Below, one piece after another: positions 16,672-26,903 of a stretch of DNA of 64,000 nucleotides. Position 1 is the stretch's first letter, and each line of letters opens with the position of its first letter. The notes under the pieces were generated by a model. The model ran no database searches and was not told the DNA's origin. It saw only the letters and a list, made by a program, of their open reading frames with translations. The position numbers and the translations under genes were made by a program. The DNA is from Hoeflea ulvae (GTDB lineage: Bacteria; Pseudomonadota; Alphaproteobacteria; Rhizobiales; Rhizobiaceae), in the NCBI RefSeq assembly GCF_026619435.1, contig NZ_JAOVZQ010000001.1, positions 1,743,501 through 1,807,500 of the forward strand, written 5' to 3'.

Positions 16672-18740
16672 CGCCCGACCTCTCCCGCCTGCTGAGGCCG
16701 AAGTCCATCGCGCTGTTTGGCGGCGGCTGGGCCGTCAATGTCGTGGCGCAATTGAAGAAGTCCGGCTTTGACGGCGAGATCTGGCCGGTCAACCCGAAGC
16801 GCGCCGACATTCTCGGCGTGCCGTGCCTGGCCTCCATCGATGAACTGCCGGGTGCGCCCGACGCCAGCTTCATCGGCGTCAACCGCGATGCGACCATCGA
16901 GGTTGTCGAACGCTTGAGCGCCATGGGGGCAGGTGGGGCGACCTGCTTTGCCTCCGGTTTTCTCGAAAGTGAAACTGAAACAGCCGGCGGCGCGGATCTA
17001 CAGGCGCGGTTGATCAAGGCTGCAGGCGACATGCCAATTCTCGGGCCCAATTGCTACGGGCTGATCAACTATCTCGACAATGTCACGCTGTGGCCGGATC
17101 AGCACGGCGGGATGCCGGTCGAAACCGGCGTGGCCATCGTCGCCCAGTCGTCCAATATTGCCATCAATATGACCATGCAGGCCCGCGGTGTGCCGATCGC
17201 CTATGTGATCGCCGCCGGCAACCAGGCCCAGACTGGGGCCAGCGACATCGCCGCAGCCCTGCTCGAGGATGATCGTGTCACGGCAATCGGGCTCTATCTC
17301 GAAGGCTTTGGCGATATCCGCGCGCTCGAAACCTTTGCTGCCAAGGCGCGGCTTAAAGGCAAGCCGGTCATAGCCATCAAGATCGGCCGCTCCGACAAGG
17401 CCCGCGCCGCCACCATGACCCATACCGCTTCGCTGGCAGGCAATGCCGCGGCGGGGTCGGCGCTGCTCACACGGCTGGGCATCATCGAGGTCGAGACCAT
17501 CGCTGTGTTTCTTGAAACGCTCAAGCTTCTCCACACCCTGGGGCCGCTCCCCGGCGCATCGGTCTGCTCGGTCAGCTGTTCCGGTGGCGAGGCCAGCCTG
17601 ATGGCTGATCTGAGCGGCGGATCCAGCCTCGAGTTCAGCGAATTTGCCGCACCCCAGCGCGCGGCATTGAAAGCCGAACTCGGTCCCATCGTCACCATCG
17701 CCAACCCGCTCGACTATCACACCTTCATCTGGGGCGACGTGCCGCGCATGACCCGGGTGTTTTCGACCGTCATGGCCGAGAGCTTTGATCTCACCGTCTT
17801 CATTCTGGATATGCCGCGCGCCGATCGCTGCGATCCATCCGGCTATCAATGCGCCGTCGACGCCATCATCGCCGCAAAGGCAGGCACCGGCGCTCGCGTT
17901 GCAGTGCTTGCCAGCCTGCCCGAAAACATGTCGGATCATTTCACCCGTGAATTCATGGATGGCGGTGTCGCGGTGCTTCACGGCATGGGCGAAGGCATTG
18001 CCGCAATCGCTGCTGCCATTGCCGCCGGGCGGTTTGAGACAACTGAACCGGCACCTTTGCTGCTGGCAAGCGGCGCCGTCGGGTCATCGTCAATTCTCAG
18101 CGAAGCCGCATCGAAGGACGCGCTTTCCGAATTCGGCCTGAGAATTCCGCGGTCATTCGAGGTGCGCTCCATCGACGAGATGCTCGAGGAAATGGCCGCG
18201 CTGTCATTCCCGGTCGTTCTCAAAGGGGTCGGGCTGGCGCACAAGAGCGAAGCCGGTCTGGTTGCTCTCAATATCTGCGACGAACCGAGCCTGATTGACG
18301 AAGCGAAAAAAATGCAGGCCGCGACGCCCGAATTTCTGGTCGAGGAAATGGCGGTGGGCGGCATTGCCGAACTGCTCGTCGGCATCACCCGCGACCCCAC
18401 CGGCACCTTCCTGCTCACACTCGGCGCCGGCGGCGTGCTGACCGAATTGCTCGCCGATACCGTGAGCCTGCTGCTGCCCGCCACCCGCACCGATATCGAA
18501 ACGGCACTGAAACGCCTCAAGATCGGCCGGCTGCTCGAAGGCTATCGCGGCAAACCCGCAGCCGACATGGGCGCACTCACCGATGCGGTGCTGGCCATTT
18601 GTGCCTATGCTGAAGCCCTTGCCGGACGGCTGGTGGAACTCGAAGTCAATCCGCTGATCGCCCGCGCAGGCGATGCCATCGCCGTCGACGCGCTGATCCG
18701 TCTCAATGATGCTGAACACAACAAGGAAACCACGCCATGA
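16668..18740 (+). CDS. ADP-forming acyl-CoA ligase (acetyl-CoA synthetase / protein acetyltransferase-like family)
   Basis: 690 residues. N-terminal CoA-binding Rossmann domain (LRPKSIALFGGGWAV), flavodoxin-like CoA ligase domains with the phospho-His segment KIGRSDKARAATMTHTASLAG, and C-terminal ATP-grasp domain (VVLKGVGLAHKSEAGLVAL, residues about 470-690). The family makes acyl-CoA from acid, CoA and ATP with release of ADP. Coupled at both ends to the Rdx gene and caiD, it probably activates carnitine, crotonobetaine or gamma-butyrobetaine to the CoA ester, replacing the AMP-forming CaiC of Enterobacteria. Confidence 0.85.
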   Translation: MTPDLSRLLRPKSIALFGGGWAVNVVAQLKKSGFDGEIWPVNPKRADILGVPCLASIDELPGAPDASFIGVNRDATIEVVERLSAMGAGGATCFASGFLESETETAGGADLQARLIKAAGDMPILGPNCYGLINYLDNVTLWPDQHGGMPVETGVAIVAQSSNIAINMTMQARGVPIAYVIAAGNQAQTGASDIAAALLEDDRVTAIGLYLEGFGDIRALETFAAKARLKGKPVIAIKIGRSDKARAATMTHTASLAGNAAAGSALLTRLGIIEVETIAVFLETLKLLHTLGPLPGASVCSVSCSGGEASLMADLSGGSSLEFSEFAAPQRAALKAELGPIVTIANPLDYHTFIWGDVPRMTRVFSTVMAESFDLTVFILDMPRADRCDPSGYQCAVDAIIAAKAGTGARVAVLASLPENMSDHFTREFMDGGVAVLHGMGEGIAAIAAAIAAGRFETTEPAPLLLASGAVGSSSILSEAASKDALSEFGLRIPRSFEVRSIDEMLEEMAALSFPVVLKGVGLAHKSEAGLVALNICDEPSLIDEAKKMQAATPEFLVEEMAVGGIAELLVGITRDPTGTFLLTLGAGGVLTELLADTVSLLLPATRTDIETALKRLKIGRLLEGYRGKPAADMGALTDAVLAICAYAEALAGRLVELEVNPLIARAGDAIAVDALIRLNDAEHNKETTP

Positions 18741-19519
18741 CCGGACCTGTCAGAACCAGAATCGTCGGCCACGTGCTGGAAGTCACGCTCGACCGGCCCA
18801 AGGCCAATGCTGTCGATCTGGCAACCAGCCGGATCCTCGGCGAGGTGTTCCGCGATTTTCGCGACAATCCGGATCTGCGGGTGGCGATCCTTACCGGCGC
18901 CGGCGAAAAATTCTTCTGTCCCGGCTGGGATCTCAAGGCCGCCGCCGATGGCGACGCGGTCGATGGTGATTACGGTGTCGGCGGCTTTGGCGGGCTGCAG
19001 GAACTGCCGCACATGAACAAGCCGGTGATCTGCGCGGTCAACGGCATCTGCTGTGGCGGCGGGCTCGAGATCGCGCTCTCCTGCGACATCATCCTGGCCG
19101 CGGATCACGCCAGTTTCGCATTGCCCGAGATCCGCTCCGGCACCGTGGCCGATGCGGCCTCGATCAAGCTGCCCAAGCGCATTCCCTATCACATTGCCAT
19201 GGAAATGCTGTTCACCGGCCGCTGGCTCGATGCTGGGGAAGCGCACCGCTGGGGCTTCGTCAATCACATTCACAAGGGTGATGAGCTGATGGCCAAGGCC
19301 TGGGAAATGGCCGAGCTGCTCGCCTCCGGCCCGCCGCTGGTCTTTGCCGCGATCAAGGAAGTGGTGCGCGAGGCCGAGGGCGAGAAATTCCAGGACACCA
19401 TGAACAAGGTGACCAAGCGGCAACTCCGCACCGTCGACACGCTCTATGGCTCGGACGACAACATGGAAGGCTTCCGCGCCTTCTCCGAAAAGCGCGATCC
19501 GGTTTGGAAAGGCAGATAG
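18737..19519 (+). CDS. caiD: Carnitinyl-CoA dehydratase / crotonobetainyl-CoA hydratase
   Basis: 260 residues, crotonase fold, closely resembling E. coli CaiD by recall: LDRPKANAVD, GAGEKFFCPGWDLKAA and the identical C-terminal EKRDPVWKGR. Both catalytic glutamates are at the CaiD positions, E111 in GGGLE and E131 in FALPEIRSG. It interconverts crotonobetainyl-CoA and L-carnitinyl-CoA. Last gene of the island; it converges on hutC with a 16-bp gap. With the ligase and acyl-CoA dehydrogenase it would feed crotonobetaine or gamma-butyrobetaine into the carnitine dehydrogenase route. Confidence 0.92.
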   Translation: MTGPVRTRIVGHVLEVTLDRPKANAVDLATSRILGEVFRDFRDNPDLRVAILTGAGEKFFCPGWDLKAAADGDAVDGDYGVGGFGGLQELPHMNKPVICAVNGICCGGGLEIALSCDIILAADHASFALPEIRSGTVADAASIKLPKRIPYHIAMEMLFTGRWLDAGEAHRWGFVNHIHKGDELMAKAWEMAELLASGPPLVFAAIKEVVREAEGEKFQDTMNKVTKRQLRTVDTLYGSDDNMEGFRAFSEKRDPVWKGR

Positions 19520-19535
19520 GGCAGGGTGCTGCAGC

Positions 19536-20237
19536 TCAGATCTTGGTGTGCATCTGGTAGCCCGGCGCAAAGGTCAGCCGCACCGAGGTGATCACCAGCC
19601 CATCGTTCCAGGTGCTGCGGTCGATCACGAACAGGCCTTCGCCTTCCCTGCAGGCAAGGATTTCCGCTTCGCGTTTGCCGGCCGTCATTGCCGAAAACGA
19701 GAAGTCGCCGCCCTCGAAGGGGATATTGGCCACCAGCCATTCATTGGCGCTCTTGACGGTGAGATCGGCCGACTCGATGCCGGGCACGGCTTCCGGGTTG
19801 ATCCAGCGGTCGCCGAACACATAGGGCTTGCCGTCGGCCAGGTGCAGCGTCACCAGGTGGATCAGCTTGATCCCGGGCTCGATCTGCATGCGGGCGCGGA
19901 TGCCCGAAGGCGGCACGGCGCGCTCCTGGGACAGCACCGTGTGGCGGTAGGTCTGGCCCTTGCCCTCGATCTCGTAGCGGATCACCGGAATGTCGAGCGT
20001 GGCCTTGCGCACCGGGTTGAGCGCCACCCGGGTGCCGGCCTTGCGGCGCCGGTCGAGCAGGCCGGTATCGGCAAGCGCGCGCAGCGCCCGGTTGACCGTC
20101 GCCCGGGCGCAGCCGAATTCGACCGACAGCTCCGCCTCGTTCGGAATGAAGTCTCCCGGCTTCCATTCGCGGGCATTGATCCGGCGCAGCACCTCCGCCT
20201 GTACCGTCTGCCAGCTGTTGAATTCTCCTCCGCTCAA
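19536..20237 (-). CDS. hutC: Histidine utilization repressor (GntR/UTRA family)
   Basis: 233 residues. N-terminal GntR wHTH (PNEAELSVEFGCARATVNRALRALADTGLL) and C-terminal UTRA ligand domain (residues 85-230) that binds urocanate in characterised HutC proteins. The start appears to be TTG at 20237, overlapping the hutF stop as TTGA, with GGAGAGG just upstream; no in-frame ATG lies near. It should repress both the hutF-hutC operon and the divergent hutIHGU operon, through the operator-like site at 21624-21637. Confidence 0.93.
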   Translation of the reverse strand: MSGGEFNSWQTVQAEVLRRINAREWKPGDFIPNEAELSVEFGCARATVNRALRALADTGLLDRRRKAGTRVALNPVRKATLDIPVIRYEIEGKGQTYRHTVLSQERAVPPSGIRARMQIEPGIKLIHLVTLHLADGKPYVFGDRWINPEAVPGIESADLTVKSANEWLVANIPFEGGDFSFSAMTAGKREAEILACREGEGLFVIDRSTWNDGLVITSVRLTFAPGYQMHTKI

Positions 20238-21598
20238 ATGGCCTCTCCAAGCTCCTTCATCGTCTTCGCATAGGCTGAGACGATGGCCTCCCGTTTGATG
20301 TGTTTTCCGCCCGTCACCATGTGACGCCCCGCCGACCAGACATCTCCTACCATGCGGTCATCTCCGGCGAATATATAGCAATCGAAGATGGTGTCGCCGG
20401 TTCTGCCGATCAGATCAACCGAGCCCGGATCGAGCGCCATCATGTCGGCAAGCTTGCCGACAGCCAGCACGCCATTGTTGCGCGCGGACGCTTTTGAGCC
20501 GCCGGCATTGATCGCGTCGAACAGCCGCCGTCCAGTTGATTTGTCCGGTGTCGCCAGCGCCGCGCGCGAGTGATCGCGCAGCCGTTGCGAATAGTCGAGC
20601 GTCCTGAGTTCCTCCGACAACGAGATGCGGATGTTGGAATCCGACCCGACGGCTATCGCGCCGCCATTGTCGAACCAGCGCACACCGTCAAAGATACCGT
20701 CGCCGAGGCTGGATTCGGTGATCGGGCAAAGCCCGGCAATGGCGCCGCTGCGGGCCAGGCCTTCGGTCTCGTGGGCCAGCATCTGGGTGCAATGGATGAA
20801 ACAGCGCCGGTCACTGAGTTCCATCGTGTCGAGCACCAGTTCCACGGGCCGCTTGCCATGGGCCGCTTCGATCTCCTCGACTTCGGCAATCTGCTCGGCC
20901 AGATGCATGTGCAAGGGATTGTCGCCAGCCAGTTTTGCATGATGAACAAGGTCTTCGGGGGCGACGGCGCGCAGGCTGTGCGGCGCCACGCCGATGCGGC
21001 TGTCAGCGGGCAGGCGGGCGATGGCTTCCGCCGACCGGGCGTGCAGCTCGGCATAGGTGTCGAGTGTGTTGCCGAAACGGATCTGTCCCGGGCCAAGCGC
21101 CCGCTTGTCTGAGCCGCCATATTGGTAATGCACCGGCAGCAGCGTCAGCCCCATGCCGGTGGCAGCGCTGGCCGCCGCGATCCGCTCAGCCATTTCGGCG
21201 AGATTGTCGTAAGGCACGCCACCGGGCTGATGGTGCAGATAATGAAATTCGACATTGGCCGAATAGCCGGCCTCGAGCATTTCCATCTGCACGAAAGCGG
21301 CGATGGCCTCGACATTTTCAGGCGTCAGCCGATCGAGAAAGCGGAACATCAATTGCCGCCAGGTCCAGAACGAATCCGATGCATCGGGCCCGCGCTTTTC
21401 GGTAAGGCCGGCCATGGCGCGCTGAAAGGCGTGGCTGTGGCAATTGGCAGGTGCTGGCAGCAGCACGCCGGTCCGGTGGCCCTCCGCGGGCTGGTCGGTC
21501 CGGATCGTTTCGATCAGGCCGCTCCGGCCTATCTCGATTTGCACATTTTCGGCCCAGCCGCTCTCCAGCAGCGCTTTTTCCGCCCAAACAATCGCCAT
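20234..21598 (-). CDS. hutF: Formimidoylglutamate deiminase
   Basis: 454 residues, amidohydrolase superfamily, with metal-site NCHSHAFQRAMAG, HMHLAEQIAEVEE and the late SDSN segment. HutF converts N-formimidoyl-L-glutamate to N-formyl-L-glutamate and ammonia, the five-step branch of histidine degradation that then needs HutG. Both are present here, which supports the name over other cytosine-deaminase-like amidohydrolases. ATG at 21598 faces the hutI promoter region; hutC follows in the same operon. Confidence 0.94.
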   Translation of the reverse strand: MAIVWAEKALLESGWAENVQIEIGRSGLIETIRTDQPAEGHRTGVLLPAPANCHSHAFQRAMAGLTEKRGPDASDSFWTWRQLMFRFLDRLTPENVEAIAAFVQMEMLEAGYSANVEFHYLHHQPGGVPYDNLAEMAERIAAASAATGMGLTLLPVHYQYGGSDKRALGPGQIRFGNTLDTYAELHARSAEAIARLPADSRIGVAPHSLRAVAPEDLVHHAKLAGDNPLHMHLAEQIAEVEEIEAAHGKRPVELVLDTMELSDRRCFIHCTQMLAHETEGLARSGAIAGLCPITESSLGDGIFDGVRWFDNGGAIAVGSDSNIRISLSEELRTLDYSQRLRDHSRAALATPDKSTGRRLFDAINAGGSKASARNNGVLAVGKLADMMALDPGSVDLIGRTGDTIFDCYIFAGDDRMVGDVWSAGRHMVTGGKHIKREAIVSAYAKTMKELGEAI

Positions 21599-21611
21599 TG
21601 TGTCACGCCTC

Positions 21612-21641
21612 TTGACAGGTTTTTATGTATATACTTATAGT
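21612..21641 (+). promoter_or_regulatory. hut promoter and candidate HutC operator
   Basis: -35 TTGACA (21612-21617) and -10 TATAGT (21636-21641) with an 18-bp spacer, 32 bp before the hutI start. The spacer contains the perfect palindrome GTATATAC (21627-21634) within the near-symmetric TATGTATATACTTA (21624-21637), resembling GntR/HutC-type operators. A repressor there would block RNA polymerase directly and could also cover the divergent hutF promoter. Confidence 0.65.
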
Positions 21642-21672
21642 CCAATCATGCGGACATAACAACGGCGAAATC

Positions 21673-22866
21673 ATGCTCCTGATCAACGCGACATTGGCGA
21701 CTATGGACGGCGAGACAGCCTATGGGCTGGTGGAGCAGGGCGCCGTTGTCCTCGAGGCGGAGCGAATCCTCTGGGCAGGGCCGGCAGCACAATTGCCTGC
21801 GGAGTTCAGCTCCCGCGAGGAGATCGACCTTGAAGGCCGGGTGGTCACACCGGCGCTGATCGATTGCCATACCCATGTGGTGCATGGCGGAAACCGCGCC
21901 CGCGAATTCGAGATGCGGCTTGAAGGTGCAAGCTACGAGGAAGTCGCCCGCGCCGGCGGCGGCATCGTTTCCACCGTCGCAGCCACCCGCGCCGCTTCCC
22001 AGGAGCAACTGCTTGCCGACGCGCTCAGCCGTGTGGACGCGATGATTGCAGAGGGCGTGACGACCATCGAGATCAAGTCCGGCTATGGGCTGGACATTGA
22101 AAACGAGTTGAAAATGCTCCGCGCCGCCAGAGCCGTTGCGGAAAACCGCCCGGTCAGGGTCAGGACCAGCTTTCTCGGCGCCCACGCGGTCCCGCCCGAA
22201 TACAAGGGGCGACCTGACGCCTATATCGACGGGGTCTGCCTCCCGGCGCTTGAAGCTGCCCATGCCGAGGGGCTGGTCGATGCGGTCGACGGTTTTTGCG
22301 AAGGCATTGCTTTCACCCCGGATCAGATCGCGCGTGTCTTCGACAAGGCCCGGGCGCTTGGCATTCCGGTCAAGCTGCATGCCGAGCAATTGTCCAATCT
22401 CGGCGGGGCAAAGCTGGCAGCCAGCTATGGCGCGCTGTCTGCCGATCATCTCGAATATGCCAATGCCGAAGATGCCGCAGCCATGGCGAAAACGGGCACA
22501 GTGGCGGTGATCCTGCCCGGCGCCTTCTACACGCTGCACGAAACCGCAGCGCCGCCGATTGACGCCTTCCGCGAGCAAGGTGTGGCCATGGCCGTGGCCA
22601 CCGATTGCAATCCCGGCTCGTCGCCGATGTCCTCGCTGCTCTTGAGCATGAACATGGCCTGCACCCTGTTCAGGATGACGCCGGAAGAGGCGCTGGCCGG
22701 GGTGACCCGCAACGCAGCGAAAGCTCTTGGTCTCGATGATGCCGGCCGGATCAAGCCCGGCCTGCGCGCCGATCTCGCCATTTGGGACATTGAGCACCCG
22801 GCGGAACTGGCTTACCGCATTGGATTCAACCCGCTCTGGAAGCGGATTTTTGGAGGCGCATTGTGA
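21673..22866 (+). CDS. hutI: Imidazolonepropionase
   Basis: 397 residues from [13 protein letters not shown]; 16 upstream in-frame codons lie over the promoter and were discarded. Amidohydrolase motifs: [35 protein letters not shown], and [10 protein letters not shown] (late metal Asp). It hydrolyses imidazolone-5-propionate to N-formimidoylglutamate, the substrate of HutF. Its stop overlaps the hutH start by 4 bp (GTGA). Confidence 0.95.
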   Translation: MLLINATLATMDGETAYGLVEQGAVVLEAERILWAGPAAQLPAEFSSREEIDLEGRVVTPALIDCHTHVVHGGNRAREFEMRLEGASYEEVARAGGGIVSTVAATRAASQEQLLADALSRVDAMIAEGVTTIEIKSGYGLDIENELKMLRAARAVAENRPVRVRTSFLGAHAVPPEYKGRPDAYIDGVCLPALEAAHAEGLVDAVDGFCEGIAFTPDQIARVFDKARALGIPVKLHAEQLSNLGGAKLAASYGALSADHLEYANAEDAAAMAKTGTVAVILPGAFYTLHETAAPPIDAFREQGVAMAVATDCNPGSSPMSSLLLSMNMACTLFRMTPEEALAGVTRNAAKALGLDDAGRIKPGLRADLAIWDIEHPAELAYRIGFNPLWKRIFGGAL

Positions 22867-24404
22867 CGCTGACGCTCATTCCCGGTCAGGCGACGCTTGC
22901 CCAGCTCGAACAGATCTGGCGCGCCGGCGTTGCCGTGGTTCTCGATGACAGCGCTCTGCCGGGCATTGAGGCGGCGGCTGATCTGGTCCGCACCGCTGCC
23001 GCCGGCGACGAGGCGGTCTATGGCGTCAACACCGGGTTCGGCAAGCTCGCCAGTGTCCGCATCAAGCCCGGCGACACCGCGCAATTGCAGCGCAATCTGA
23101 TCCTGTCGCACTGCTGCGGTGTCGGCGAGCCGCTCGATGTCGCTACCACAAGGCTGATGATGGCGTTGAAGCTTCTCTCGGCCGGACGCGGCGCCTCGGG
23201 CATCACCTGGAAGACGCTGTCGGTAATCCAGAACATGCTGCGCGAAGGCGTCACCCCGGTGATCCCGAGCCAGGGCTCGGTCGGCGCCTCGGGCGATCTC
23301 GCGCCGCTGGCCCATATGGCCGCCGCGATGATCGGCGAAGGCGAGGCGATCTTTGGCGGCGAGCGCATGCCTGCTGCGGAGGCACTTTCCAAGGCAGGCA
23401 TCGAGCCCGCCGTGCTCGCGCCGAAGGAAGGCCTTGGCCTGATCAACGGCACGCAATTTTCGACCGCCTGTGCACTGACCGGCTATTTCGGTGCCATCCG
23501 GAATCTTCAGGCGAGCGTGGTCTCGTCCTGCCTCTCGACCGATGCCATCATGGGCTCGACCGCACCGCTTGAAGCCGGCATTCATGCCTTTCGCGGTCAT
23601 CGCGGCCAGATCGATATTGCCCGCGCCATGCGCGCGGTGATGTTGGGCTCGGTAATCCGTGAAAGCCATCGCGATGGCGACACCCGCGTGCAGGATCCCT
23701 ATTGCATCCGCTGCCAGCCGCAAGTGGCGGGCGCCGCGCTCGATCTGCTGCGCTATGCCGGTCAGACGCTGGAGATCGAAGCCAATGCCGTGTCCGACAA
23801 CCCGCTGGTGCTGGTCGCCGAAGGCAAGATCGTCTCCGGCGGCAATTTTCACGCCGAGCCGGTGGCCTTCGCCGCCGACCAGATTGCCATCGCCATCGCC
23901 GAGATCGGTGCCATCGCCCAGCGCCGTGTCGCGCTGATGGTCGATCCAACCCTGTCCTTTGACCTGCCACCGTTCCTGACCCCGGCGCCGGGCCTGAATT
24001 CCGGCCTGATGATCGCCGAAGTCACCACCGCGGCGCTGATGAGCGAGAACAAGCATCTCGCCAATCCCTGCTCAACCGATTCGACTCCGACATCGGCCAA
24101 TCAGGAAGACCACGTCTCCATGGCCGCCCATGGGGCGCGGCGGCTCAAGCGGATGAACGACAATCTCAATGTCATCATCGGCGTAGAGCTGATGTGCGCG
24201 GCCCAAGGCGTCGAGTTCCGCGCACCGCTGACCACAAGCCCGGCCTTGCAGGGCGCTGTGGATCTCATCCGCTCGGAAATCGCCACGCTCATCGATGACC
24301 GTTTCATGGCCGGCGACATCGCCAGCGCCGCAGCGCTTGTGGCCGAGGGCAGGGTGCAGAGCGAATGCTCCGTTGCCGATCTGCTTGCCGGAGAAGCTGC
24401 ATGA
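22863..24404 (+). CDS. hutH: Histidine ammonia-lyase
   Basis: 513 residues with a GTG start that overlaps the hutI stop. The MIO electrophile triad is A142-S143-G144 in [15 protein letters not shown], and [10 protein letters not shown] carries the catalytic Tyr, both at the numbering known for Pseudomonas HAL. Removes ammonia from L-histidine to give urocanate, the pathway's inducer. Overlaps hutG by 4 bp. Confidence 0.96.
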   Translation: MTLTLIPGQATLAQLEQIWRAGVAVVLDDSALPGIEAAADLVRTAAAGDEAVYGVNTGFGKLASVRIKPGDTAQLQRNLILSHCCGVGEPLDVATTRLMMALKLLSAGRGASGITWKTLSVIQNMLREGVTPVIPSQGSVGASGDLAPLAHMAAAMIGEGEAIFGGERMPAAEALSKAGIEPAVLAPKEGLGLINGTQFSTACALTGYFGAIRNLQASVVSSCLSTDAIMGSTAPLEAGIHAFRGHRGQIDIARAMRAVMLGSVIRESHRDGDTRVQDPYCIRCQPQVAGAALDLLRYAGQTLEIEANAVSDNPLVLVAEGKIVSGGNFHAEPVAFAADQIAIAIAEIGAIAQRRVALMVDPTLSFDLPPFLTPAPGLNSGLMIAEVTTAALMSENKHLANPCSTDSTPTSANQEDHVSMAAHGARRLKRMNDNLNVIIGVELMCAAQGVEFRAPLTTSPALQGAVDLIRSEIATLIDDRFMAGDIASAAALVAEGRVQSECSVADLLAGEAA

Positions 24405-25201
24405 CCCCGGTCACGGTCAAATCCGGCGACAGCCCGCTGGTGCTCGGACTGCCGCACACCGGCACCTTTGTTCCCGGCGAGATCTTCGCTCGCCTGACAC
24501 CGCTCGGCCAGACGCTCGGCGACACCGACTGGCATGTCGACCGGCTCTATGATGGCCTGCTGGATGGCGTGACCACCGTGCGCGCCAATTTCCACCGCTC
24601 CGTCATCGACGCCAACCGCGATCCCTCCGGTGTCAGCCTCTATCCCGGCCAGAACACCACCGGGCTGGTGCCGATGACCAATTTCGACGGGGAGCCGCTA
24701 TGGATGGAAGAGCCGGATGCCGCCGAGATCGAAGCGCGCCGCGTTGCCTGGCATGCGCCTTATCACGCAGCGCTTGAAGCAGAGCTCAAGAGGGTACGTG
24801 CGATCCATGGCGTCGCCATTCTCTATGACTGCCATTCGATCCGCTCCAACATTCCGTTCCTGTTTGACGGCACGCTGCCCGATTTCAACATCGGCACCAA
24901 CAATGGCGCGACCTGCGCACCGGTGATCGAAGCCGTTGTAAGCGGCATTTGCGCTGGCGCGGAAGGCTATTCGAGCATCGTCAACGGTCGCTTCAAGGGC
25001 GGCTGGACCACGCGTCATTACGGCCGTCCGGCCGACAAAATCCACGCCATCCAGATGGAGCTGGCGCAAAGCACGCATCTGGCCGCCGAGGAGCTTCCCT
25101 TTGCCTATGACGAGGCAAAGGCGGAGCGGCTGCGCGTGCATCTCAAGACAATTCTGACATCACTTGCCGATCTGGCAGCTTTGGTGGGAGGCCAATCATG
25201 A
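24401..25201 (+). CDS. hutG: N-formylglutamate deformylase
   Basis: 266 residues from [21 protein letters not shown], overlapping the hutH stop (ATGA). N-formylglutamate amidohydrolase family: [40 protein letters not shown] and the [13 protein letters not shown] segment. It splits N-formylglutamate into glutamate and formate, closing the HutF branch. Overlaps hutU by 4 bp. Confidence 0.95.
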   Translation: MTPVTVKSGDSPLVLGLPHTGTFVPGEIFARLTPLGQTLGDTDWHVDRLYDGLLDGVTTVRANFHRSVIDANRDPSGVSLYPGQNTTGLVPMTNFDGEPLWMEEPDAAEIEARRVAWHAPYHAALEAELKRVRAIHGVAILYDCHSIRSNIPFLFDGTLPDFNIGTNNGATCAPVIEAVVSGICAGAEGYSSIVNGRFKGGWTTRHYGRPADKIHAIQMELAQSTHLAAEELPFAYDEAKAERLRVHLKTILTSLADLAALVGGQS

Positions 25202-26880
25202 CCAATCCGAGACACAATCAGCGCGACATCTATCCGCCGACAGGCACCGAGATCACCGCCAAGAGCTGGCTCACCGAAGCGCCAATGCGCATGCTGATGA
25301 ACAATTTGCATCCTGATGTGGCCGAGAACCCGCACGAGTTGGTGGTCTATGGCGGCATCGGACGGGCGGCGCGCACCTGGAAGGATTTCGACCAGATCGT
25401 AGCGTCCCTCAAGGAGCTCAACGACGACGAGACGCTGGTGGTGCAGTCGGGCAAGCCGGTGGCCGTGGTTCGCACCCATGTCGATGCGCCGCGCGTGCTG
25501 ATTGCCAATTCCAACCTGGTGCCGCACTGGGCCAATTGGGACCATTTCAACGAACTCGACAAGCGCGGTCTTGCCATGTACGGCCAGATGACCGCCGGTT
25601 CCTGGATCTATATCGGCACGCAGGGCATCGTTCAGGGCACTTTCGAGACCTTTGCGGAAGCCGGTCGTCAACATTATGACGGGGATCTGAAAGGTAAGTG
25701 GATACTTACTGGTGGGCTTGGTGGCATGGGCGGTGCCCAGCCGCTGGCAGCCGTGATGGCCGGCGCCTGTTGTCTCGCCGTCGAGTGCGACGAGACCCGC
25801 ATCGATTTCCGCCTGCGCACCCGTTATGTCGACGCCAAGGCCAAGACACTGGATGAAGCGCTCGGCATGATCGATGAGTGGACCAGGGCCGGCGAAGCCA
25901 AATCCGTTGGCCTGCTCGGCAATGCCGCCGATGTTTTTGTCGAACTCGCCGCCCGCATGAAGGCCGGTGGACCGCGCCCCGACATCGTTACCGACCAGAC
26001 CTCGGCGCATGATCCGCTGCACGGCTACCTGCCCCAGGGCTGGAGCGTAGCCGAATGGCGCGAGAAGCAGGAAAGCGATCCAAAGGCGGTCGAGAAAGCC
26101 GCCCGCTCCAGCATGAAAAACCAGGTCGCCGCAATGGTGGATTTCTGGAATGCCGGCGTGCCGACGCTCGATTACGGCAACAATATCCGTCAGGTCGCCC
26201 AGGACGACGGCCTGGAAAATGCCTTCGATTTCCCGGGCTTCGTGCCTGCCTATATCCGGCCGCTGTTCTGCCGCGGCATCGGCCCGTTCCGCTGGTGCGC
26301 GCTGTCTGGCGATCCCGAGGACATCTACAAGACCGACGCCAAGATGAAAGAACTGTTCCCCGAGAACACCCATCTGCACAACTGGCTCGACATGGCCCGC
26401 GAACGCATCGCCTTCCAGGGTCTGCCGGCACGGATCTGCTGGATCGGTCTTGGAGACCGCCATCGCGCCGGCCTCGCTTTCAACGAAATGGTGGCCTCGG
26501 GCGAACTCAAGGCGCCGATCGTGATTGGCCGCGATCATCTTGATTCCGGCTCCGTTGCGTCGCCCAATCGTGAAACCGAAGCGATGAAGGACGGCTCCGA
26601 CGCCGTCAGCGACTGGCCGCTGCTCAATGCCTTGGTCAACACCGCGTCGGGCGCCACCTGGGTGTCGATCCACCATGGTGGCGGCGTCGGCATGGGCTTC
26701 TCCCAGCATTCCGGCATGGTTGTCGTCGCCGACGGCACCGATGCCGCAGCGAGACGGCTCGAGCGGGTGCTGTGGAACGATCCTGCTTCCGGTGTCTGGC
26801 GTCATGCCGATGCCGGCTACGACATCGCGCTCGATTGCGCGCGCGAACACGGGCTCAATCTGCCCGCAATACTTGGGTGA
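25198..26880 (+). CDS. hutU: Urocanate hydratase
   Basis: 560 residues, near the family norm. NAD+-binding [31 protein letters not shown] and C-terminal [14 protein letters not shown] with the conserved catalytic-region Cys; [17 protein letters not shown] near the end. Converts urocanate to imidazolone propionate using tightly bound NAD+ as electrophile. Last enzyme gene of the hut operon, 23 bp before the TRAP binding-protein gene. Confidence 0.96.
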   Translation: MTNPRHNQRDIYPPTGTEITAKSWLTEAPMRMLMNNLHPDVAENPHELVVYGGIGRAARTWKDFDQIVASLKELNDDETLVVQSGKPVAVVRTHVDAPRVLIANSNLVPHWANWDHFNELDKRGLAMYGQMTAGSWIYIGTQGIVQGTFETFAEAGRQHYDGDLKGKWILTGGLGGMGGAQPLAAVMAGACCLAVECDETRIDFRLRTRYVDAKAKTLDEALGMIDEWTRAGEAKSVGLLGNAADVFVELAARMKAGGPRPDIVTDQTSAHDPLHGYLPQGWSVAEWREKQESDPKAVEKAARSSMKNQVAAMVDFWNAGVPTLDYGNNIRQVAQDDGLENAFDFPGFVPAYIRPLFCRGIGPFRWCALSGDPEDIYKTDAKMKELFPENTHLHNWLDMARERIAFQGLPARICWIGLGDRHRAGLAFNEMVASGELKAPIVIGRDHLDSGSVASPNRETEAMKDGSDAVSDWPLLNALVNTASGATWVSIHHGGGVGMGFSQHSGMVVVADGTDAAARRLERVLWNDPASGVWRHADAGYDIALDCAREHGLNLPAILG

Positions 26881-26903
26881 ACTCGAAACTGAGAGGACTG
26901 ATT

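Noticed and set aside
22812..24056. 414-codon minus-strand frame opposite hutH
   Set aside because: Antisense shadow of histidine ammonia-lyase with low-complexity composition.
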